Assembly: GCF_016097555.1 (NCBI RefSeq)
Contig: NC_054708.1
Location: 26,124,205 to 26,188,204, forward strand
Direction: 5' to 3'
Source: Gigantopelta aegis
Taxonomy: Eukaryota > Mollusca > Gastropoda > Neomphalida > Peltospiridae
DNA length: 64,000 bases
Shown here: in pieces, positions 60,599-64,000 of the stretch
How the letters are laid out: every line of letters begins with the position of its first letter
Position numbering within the stretch: the first letter of the stretch is position 1
Made by a program: the position numbers and the translations under genes
The notes under the pieces: model-generated
What the model was told of the DNA's origin: nothing
Databases searched by the model: none
The model's input: only the letters and a program-made list of their open reading frames with translations

Positions 60599-63288
60599 AA
60601 GTAAGTAAATAAATAAATAAATAAATAAATAAAATAAGTAAATAAATAAAAAATCTCTTTTCCTCAGATATTTGGATTCGACATCATCTTGCTGAAGAAT
60701 CTGAAGCCGTACTTGCTGGAGGTGAACGCCAACCCCAGCATGAGTATCGTGGGTGAGCAGGAGGTGAGTCCGGGCGTCACCCAGACCGTGCCCAGCATCA
60801 AGGACGAGGAGGTCAAGTACCCGCTCATCAGGGACACGCTGCTGCTGATAGCTCCAAAACACAAGTATACACGCAGAAAGTAAGTTGTTTATACGGGCGG
60901 ATTCAGGATTTTGTAAAGGGGTGGGGTGGGGGTGGGTCGCAAAATTATAAAAAGAGCAAGTATGAGTTTGTTAAAGGCAAATGAGCGAGATTTGATGGGA
61001 GTTCTGGGGCATGCTTCCCGGAATATTATGAAATAAAAAAGGAAGGAAATGTTTTATTTAACGATGTACTCAACACATTTTATTTACGGTTATATGGCGT
61101 CAGACATGTGGTTAAGGACCACACAGATATTGCGAGAGGAAACCCGCTGTCGCCACTTCATGGGCTACTTTTTTCGATTAGCAGCAATGGATCTTTTATA
61201 TGCACCATTCCACAGACAGGAGAGTAGGCCTACATACCACGGCCTTTGTTATACCAGTTGTGGAGCACTGGCTGGAACGAGAAATAGCCCAATGGGGTCT
61301 CCGACGGGGATCGATCCTAACTCGACCGCACATCAAGCGAGCGCTTTACCCCTGGGCTACGTCCCGCCCCATTATGAAATAAAGATTCTCAGAGACACGT
61401 TTTCAGGCAATTTAGTGTTGTATATTGTGGATGTTGAATTTAAACAAAGGTAATTAAAAAGGGCCAGCCTCCGGATCCGCTAATGATTTACTTGAGGCCC
61501 ATAGAAATCGAAACTGAAATTGTTATGTAAACAATTTCTCTTTTTGTCCTCTAGATGCTTGATCACATTTGAGCTCATCCCTAGCTAAAATCTCGAAGAA
61601 GGTTGTACCCATCACCCCCTAAATAACGTGGCCCCCTACCTATATTTTATCCTTCATACAGGCCTTTTTTCAGTTATCCAGCTTAGAGGGTGGAACTCGG
61701 TGTTAAAATTATTCAGATTAGTAAATTGGCGCTGAATGACCACTTTAATTTAAGGCATTTGAAGTGCGTGTTTTCTCTTTCTCACTCTCTTTGTGTCAAC
61801 GTCTTGACATCCACTTCCACACTCGAGTCCATGTCTCTCCAAATACAACAGAAAGAAATGTTTTATTTAACGACGCACTCAACACATTGTATTTATAGTT
61901 ATATGGCGTCATATATATTGTTAAGGACCAAACAGATAGTGAGATCCAGGACGCAGAGCAAATTCTCTAGGAGGTTCTGTCGTATGCTCCCTCATGAAAT
62001 TTTGAAAACTTGATGTCCTGAAATGCAATTTCCTGCATTCTACAGCCCCCACCTTCCCACCCCCGCTCCGCCGTGCCTGTTAGTGTTTCTGCTACTGCTG
62101 CTTTTGTTTTTGCTGCCGCTGCTACTGTTGTTGCTAATATTACTGATAATCCAAAGTAAAAAAACAACATTCTAGTATATCTGTTTAATTGCAGACGACA
62201 AAAATGGCGGTTAAGACAGCTGGGAGACCCAAACTCGGTGCAGAGGGATCGCGTCAACAGTAACGAGACTATCACCATCGTGAAGGACGACGACACGACG
62301 GGCGACCCAAACCTCGACTGCGGGGCCAGGATAACCGCATCAACCTGGCCGACTTCGACAAACCCATGCAGACGCCCAACGCGCTCATCATCAGGAGCGA
62401 GTCGTGCGAGGAATCCCCGAGCTCCAAGGACGAGCACGAATTCACAACGACGGAGACCGACGTCGATGGTAACGAGAATGGCGGCACGGACAGCGACAGC
62501 AGCCGCGACGACACGGAGCAGGGCACGGACGAGCAGGGCACGGACGAGCAGGTAGAGGAGGATGAGGAGGAGTCGTGTCTGAAGAAAATATTCCCAGATA
62601 TCTACGGGGAGGAGTACAAGAGATTCCGTCTCATAGAGAAGCTGGCCTCGATGTTCCTGACCGCTCTGGGACTGCGAGGAATTCAGCGGCTTGGTCCAAC
62701 AGGATTCAGAACGTTCTCAAGGTAATGTATAGGCGTTGTGATTAATATTTTTTGTCTGTTTGTTTTTTTCCATTATGTTATAGTCATTGTGTTGAGGTTG
62801 TCTAAAATGGTTCACGGGTGTGAAAGGGTTAAATTGTGGTCGTTATCACAGTAATGGTCATCTCCATCGCAATGACCAGTCCCATGGAATCATTATCGTC
62901 ATTATGCAGCTGACATTTTCAAGATCACCACTACCACCACCGGCAACCACCACCACCACCACCACCACCAATCATGATAATCCTGTTATCATCAATATCA
63001 CCATCACCATCACAACCATCAACGTCATCATTATCATCATCACCACTATCATCATCACCATCATTATCATCATCATCATAATCAGTATTAATCTTGACCA
63101 TACACGTACTAAACATGGACGCACGAACGCCACACACAAATACAGACAGAATGATGAACGCACGTTTATTTGTTGTTTTTGCAGAAAATGTCGGCTGAAC
63201 AGAAAAGGTATGACCAATGCCGCCATTGACATTCTGTATATCGACATGCAGAGAAAGTGGGACCACATGAATCCTGACAGATCATCAG
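42912..63288 (+). CDS. TTLL11: TTLL11-like tubulin polyglutamylase, 3' end beyond window
   Basis: Six coding exons are visible. The enzyme adds glutamates to tubulin tails (TTLL11 is known as a chain-elongating polyglutamylase of microtubules and cilia). Visible in order: a basic coiled stretch (residues 20-50), TVTIDTSKAKSNSEVVRVCS and LGWKE (55-91), then VNKFPG, NFYPRTWFLP, the ATP-binding lysine and loop YIVKPSEGSQGEGIYL (K188), VVQEYLTNVFLIDGYKFDLR (D232, R234), MHLTNYSLNKKS, and GFDIILL with EVNANPSM (E375, N377 metal ligands). EVSPGVTQTVPSIKDEEVK and the tail CLKKIFP, LGPTGFRTFSR, AAIDILYIDM match TTLL11 rather than TTLL6, 7 or 13. The ATG at 42912 is the first in frame after a stop; a further upstream exon spliced at 42890 cannot be excluded. 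Exon 5 changes frame once (see findings). Confidence 0.93.
43197..43730. repeat. (AAAT), (ATGT) and (AATG) microsatellites with a duplicated spacer
   Basis: ATGT arrays at 43229-43256 and 43460-43518 are separated by a roughly 220-bp block (GGCCTCACAAATTGTCCCAT) that is repeated at 43551 (GGCCTCAACAATTGTCCCAT), so array plus spacer was duplicated. Confidence 0.82.
43731..44222. repeat. GT/GA/CT compound microsatellite
   Basis: GGT and GT runs, then GA, then CT, then GT with a recurring block GGTCAGTCTCTGTGTATCTC about every 110 bp. The long Cys/Val frames are artefacts. Confidence 0.95.
44321..44390. repeat. (AT)n microsatellite
   Basis: About 70 bp of AT. Confidence 0.92.
44571..45006. repeat. 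MITE-like repeat interrupted by a SINE
   Basis: Left CGCGTTCAGCGTCAGCG and right GGCTGAACGCAGCGC are partly inverted. Internal text resembles 13213-13640. The SINE at 44653 sits inside it. Confidence 0.45.
44653..44936 (-). mobile_element. SINE-A2 copy with target duplication
   Basis: TAATTCGGTTTA is duplicated at 44641-44652 and 44937-44948. Tail left, head right (GATCGATCC box B). Confidence 0.9.
45007..45445. other. TTLL11 intron, unremarkable
   Basis: AT-rich; no element recognised. Confidence 0.45.
45459..45784 (-). mobile_element. SINE-A1 copy with target duplication
   Basis: ATAGATACGACAG is duplicated at 45446-45458 and 45785-45797. Complete from tail to head. Confidence 0.92.
45868..46130 (+). 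repeat. interspersed repeat G copy
   Basis: Matches 5950-6218 (TATACTTACCTTTGTTTGAC, then a cATT-type tail), followed by (CATT)/(CGTT) repeats to 46170. Confidence 0.5.
46181..46505 (+). mobile_element. SINE-A1 copy
   Basis: Head GTAGCACAGTGGTAAAGCGT, box B GGATCGATCCC, core and tail. TTCATTCTGAT occurs on both sides. Confidence 0.88.
46714..47054. mobile_element. TTAA-type MITE copy, right end decayed
   Basis: TTAA at 46710-46713, then AGGGGCATGCCTGAGTTTGC; right end GCAGTTAACTCAGGAATATC. Same body as 18439-18810 in inverse orientation. Confidence 0.65.
47418..47820 (+). mobile_element. SINE-A copy carrying both tail types
   Basis: A1 head, core and tail (GTCGTTAAATAAAACATTTC) followed directly by an A2 tail (CCAATAGCCTATGATGAATA). 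Confidence 0.8.
47838..47932 (+). mobile_element. SINE-C 3' fragment
   Basis: CTGTCCAGGACAGACAAACT and GATAGCTGAGGTGTGTGACC through TTGGATATAAGCACGAATAT. Confidence 0.65.
48178..48250. repeat. (CT)n/(GT)n microsatellite
   Basis: About 60 bp of CT and a short GT run. Confidence 0.92.
48300..49007. other. TTLL11 intron, no recognised element
   Basis: Unique-looking sequence with a GA run (48884-48902) and a G tract near 48966. Confidence 0.45.
49009..49094. repeat. 43-bp direct duplication
   Basis: TGTAATGGTGTTTGTCAAGA and GTTATGTAACTTTTCTCAA occur twice in tandem. Confidence 0.82.
49184..49462 (-). mobile_element. SINE-A2 copy
   Basis: Tail CATTGATTTATTAATCATCG left; decayed head right (CCATTGTGCTACGTCTCGC). 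Confidence 0.8.
49868..49930 (-). repeat. (AATG)n with repeat F tail
   Basis: AATG repeat followed by GTTTGACGACACTCCAGCAC. Confidence 0.65.
50154..50256 (+). CDS. TTLL11: TTLL11 exon 2
   Basis: Residues 92-126: LPFGGRKDNCDVHWHAVSFQ and VNKFPG. Acceptor TTTTGCAG, donor GTAAGG; phase 0 in, 1 out. Confidence 0.92.
50385..50416. repeat. (CA)n microsatellite
   Basis: Short CA run. Confidence 0.9.
50453..50550 (-). mobile_element. SINE-A2 fragment, internally deleted
   Basis: AGTTTGTTTTGTTTAACGAC through GCAGCAAGGGATCTTTTATG. Confidence 0.7.
50922..51176 (-). mobile_element. SINE-C copy next to exon 3
   Basis: Body from ATTTTCGTGCTTATATCCAA... (left) to the head GTGGTTAAGCCATCGGACTA (right, minus strand). 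It ends 24 bp before the exon 3 start. Confidence 0.85.
51201..51895 (+). CDS. TTLL11: TTLL11 exon 3: catalytic core
   Basis: Residues 126-357, with KPSEGSQGEG, VVQEYL, KFDLRIYVVV, EGLARFSTLPY and HLTNYSLNK. Donor GTTGGA is weak. Markedly GC-richer than its introns. Confidence 0.95.
52056..52412 (+). mobile_element. SINE-A copy with both tail types
   Basis: Decayed head, internal deletion before GGCCGTGGTATGCACT, A1 tail then A2 tail (CCAATAGCCGATGATTAATA). Confidence 0.8.
52560..52812 (-). mobile_element. SINE-C copy
   Basis: Complete head GGCCTCAGTGGTGTCATGGT on the minus strand and body to ATGCTTATATCCAATTAAGG. Confidence 0.85.
52840..52980. other. GC-rich block of unknown origin
   Basis: CGCACGCCTGTCATGGGCGC and GTCGGCCTAAGCCGGCTACT stand out from AT-rich surroundings and contain a CGGCCTAAGCCG palindrome. 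Probably an interspersed repeat. Confidence 0.35.
53165..53305. mobile_element. short MITE / hairpin
   Basis: Outer arms GACGTCACACGGTACGA (53165-53181) and, inverted, GACGCCACACGATGCGA (53289-53305). An inner perfect 15-bp pair, GAGAATAGTCGATTG at 53193 and its inverse at 53251. Confidence 0.62.
53538..53646. mobile_element. foldback element, GGGGCCCCGTTCC type
   Basis: Arm GTTCCACAAAGCGATCTTAG is met by its exact inverse at the right, and the centre is palindromic (AAGTGCATAGCTACCTTATG). Sister of 20131-20241. Confidence 0.75.
53828..54140 (+). mobile_element. SINE-A2 copy
   Basis: Head GGGGCAGGACGTAGCCCACT, tail AACAAAACAAACTTTACTTT. TTCTTTGAGGGG occurs on both sides. Confidence 0.87.
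54146..54800. other. TTLL11 intron, no recognised element
   Basis: AT-rich; nothing recognised. Confidence 0.45.
54801..55042 (+). mobile_element. SINE-B copy, both ends truncated
   Basis: Begins in the B block GATACCGACTCCAAACCCTG; core intact; stops in the tail at CATATGTCTGAC. Confidence 0.82.
55488..55970. repeat. (GC)/(GT)n compound microsatellite
   Basis: About 480 bp, starting with GCGCGC and continuing as GT with TCATTGTG interruptions. Confidence 0.95.
56146..56172. repeat. poly-G tract
   Basis: G homopolymer of about 25 bp, followed by a CCACTGGATCTGCGCCTG end that resembles hAT MITE termini. Confidence 0.75.
56810..57106 (-). mobile_element. SINE-B copy, internally deleted
   Basis: Tail TTTTATTTAACGACGCACTC left, deletion in the core, B block and head CACCGAGGCCGGTCA right. 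Confidence 0.82.
57107..58400. other. TTLL11 intron, mostly unique
   Basis: A short TA run at 58172-58189 and a duplicated ATTATTCTCTTTATAGTTTA (near 58189 and 58240); otherwise nothing recognised. Confidence 0.45.
58408..58722 (+). mobile_element. SINE-A2 copy
   Basis: Full head GGGGCGGGATATAGCCCAGT, box B GAGATCGATCCC, core and A2 tail. Confidence 0.88.
58785..58957 (+). mobile_element. SINE 3' half, diverged
   Basis: CATACAAAAGATCCATTACT through AACAAAACAAACTTTGAA. Confidence 0.65.
59325..59990. repeat. long (GA)n-rich imperfect microsatellite
   Basis: About 660 bp of GA with frequent GGAG interruptions. The predicted Ser/Leu and Arg/Glu proteins are artefacts. Confidence 0.95.
60465..60655. 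repeat. (GATA)n and (AAAT)n microsatellites
   Basis: GATA at 60498-60545 and AAAT/AAATAAGT at 60558-60650, ending just before the exon 4 acceptor at 60667. Confidence 0.93.
60668..60879 (+). CDS. TTLL11: TTLL11 exon 4: metal-binding end of the catalytic domain
   Basis: Residues 358-428: IFGFDIILLKNLKPYLLEVN (E375, N377), ANPSM, EVSPGVTQTVPSIKDEEVK, RDTLLLIAPK. Phase 0 in, 2 out; donor GTAAGT. Confidence 0.95.
61038..61370 (-). mobile_element. SINE-A1 copy with target duplication
   Basis: ATTATGAAATAAA is duplicated at 61025-61037 and 61371-61383. Complete copy. Confidence 0.92.
61371..61849. other. TTLL11 intron, no recognised element
   Basis: Nothing recognised. Confidence 0.45.
61850..61944 (-). 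mobile_element. SINE-A1 tail fragment
   Basis: GAAATGTTTTATTTAACGAC through GTTAAGGACCAAACAGATAG. Confidence 0.75.
62195..62721 (+). CDS. TTLL11: TTLL11 exon 5: acidic linker and C-terminal motif, with a frame change
   Basis: It enters in phase 2 as KRQKWRLRQLGDPNSVQRDR and continues acidic (VKDDDTTGDPNLD). From about 62325 the protein-like frame is a different one: DNRINLADFDKPMQTPNALI, a Ser/Asp/Glu-rich linker, SCLKKIFPDIYGEEYKRFRL and LGPTGFRTFSR, which match TTLL11 proteins. Ends in phase 2 at GTAATG. The flanking exons need both frames. Confidence 0.85.
62931..63095. repeat. (CAC)/(CAT) trinucleotide-rich tract
   Basis: CCACCA then ATCATC/ACCATC repeats. Confidence 0.82.
63185..63288 (+). 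CDS. TTLL11: TTLL11 exon 6, last one visible
   Basis: KCRLNRKGMTNAAIDILYID and MQRKWDHMNPDRSS, matching the TTLL11 C-terminal region. Phase 2 in, 1 out, donor GTACGA; the remaining C-terminus lies beyond the window. Confidence 0.9.
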
Positions 63289-63324
63289 GTACGAAAATAC
63301 CATCTAGTGGGTTACTTTTCTTCA

Positions 63325-63452
63325 ACCGGCCTCGGTGGCGTCGTGGTTAGGCCATCGGTCAACAGGCTGGTAGGTACTGGATTCGGATCCCAGTCGAGGC
63401 ATGGGATTTTTAATCCAGATACCGACTCCAAACCCTGAGTGAGTGCTCCGCA
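63325..63452 (+). mobile_element. SINE-B 5' fragment joined to repeat E
   Basis: Head CCGGCCTCGGTGGCGTCGTG, box B ATTCGGATCC, B block ending GAGTGCTCCGCAAG, where the sequence switches abruptly. Confidence 0.82.
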
Positions 63453-63850
63453 AGATAGATAGATAACAATTTAACGTGTCCATATACCACTAGGGTTTCG
63501 AACACGCCCATCCAGAGTCCGACCTCCGATAAGATCGGTGGCCTGACTCGGGATGAGGGGAGGATAGAGTTGAAAATGGGCAGAATTTTGAAAATGGCTA
63601 TTAGTAAAAAAGTTAATAGAATTAAAAAAATAATAATAAATAAAAAGTTACAAGCCAAAAATAAAAAGAATTGACTGCTCGGCCGAATATTTATATAATT
63701 TGGAGCATTTTAGATGGACAGTCCAAAAATAAATAAGAGAAAGAAGAGAGGATCGGACTATTTAATAATATTAAAAAAAAAGAGAATAATTTCGACATAT
63801 AATTTTGAACGGAGGTCTAAAAGTTTAAAGTCCGATCTAAATGGTCCGGT
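63453..63850. repeat. interspersed repeat E-like element
   Basis: Block-for-block match to 20832-21245, starting with AGATAGATAGATAAC. Confidence 0.65.
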
Positions 63851-64000
63851 CCGGGGGGGGGGGGGGCGTGTGAGTTTAAGGTGGGCGGAATTTGGAATAC
63901 GAATTTAGTAGTTAGGTCAAAGACCTAAAGCCAAAATGAGGTCATTCATACAACTCATGTCTGGACAAAAATTTAAGTCCAAAGAACAAAATTAGACTGC

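Noticed and set aside
42912-63288. TTLL11 as a pseudogene because of the exon 5 frame change
   Set aside because: All catalytic motifs, splice sites and the C-terminal motif downstream are preserved; a sequencing slip or micro-intron is simpler.

Overview
This is a eukaryotic, repeat-dense window, very probably from a mollusc and most likely a gastropod. Three things point there: phase-structured split genes with GT-AG introns, a TTLL11-like gene, and about 35 copies of tRNA-headed SINEs that share a core I associate with molluscan genomes. The species cannot be fixed from the sequence.

Two host genes can be read, both on the plus strand. Gene 1 (8278-33158, 13 coding exons, 592 codons) encodes a secreted protein: signal peptide, a six-cysteine module, six calcium-binding EGF-like domains each on its own phase 1-1 exon, and a C-terminal trypsin-fold domain. 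All three catalytic triad positions of that domain are replaced (His to Glu, Asp to Ala, Ser to Asp), so it should be a non-catalytic serine protease homologue acting by binding rather than cutting. Gene 2 (42912-63288, running off the right edge) is a TTLL11-like tubulin polyglutamylase; six coding exons are visible and exon 5 changes reading frame once.

Layout: 1-2224 holds a Tc1-like transposon with an internally shortened transposase and a pogo/Tigger-like non-autonomous element. 3225-3384 is a telomere-like TTAGGG/TTGGGG tract closed by inverted repeats. 8278-33158 is gene 1, whose introns carry SINEs, TTAA-flanked MITEs, a 52-bp minisatellite with a CACGTG box in each of 23 units, foldback elements, a solo LTR sitting inside a 60-bp tandem array, and a tandem array grown out of a SINE core. 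35633-40688 is a nearly uniform satellite of 32 x 158 bp that runs directly into the 3' end of a LINE and shares its sequence. A 59-bp minisatellite lies immediately upstream of the first visible TTLL11 coding exon. The rest is TTLL11 introns filled with SINEs, MITEs and long microsatellites.

The two genes are not obviously linked in function: one product is extracellular, the other modifies microtubules. The common thread is the repeat landscape. Several tandem arrays here arose from, or sit inside, mobile elements: the telomere-like MITE, the E-box minisatellite between inverted repeats, the SINE-core array, the LINE-derived satellite, and a duplicated exon-intron boundary.
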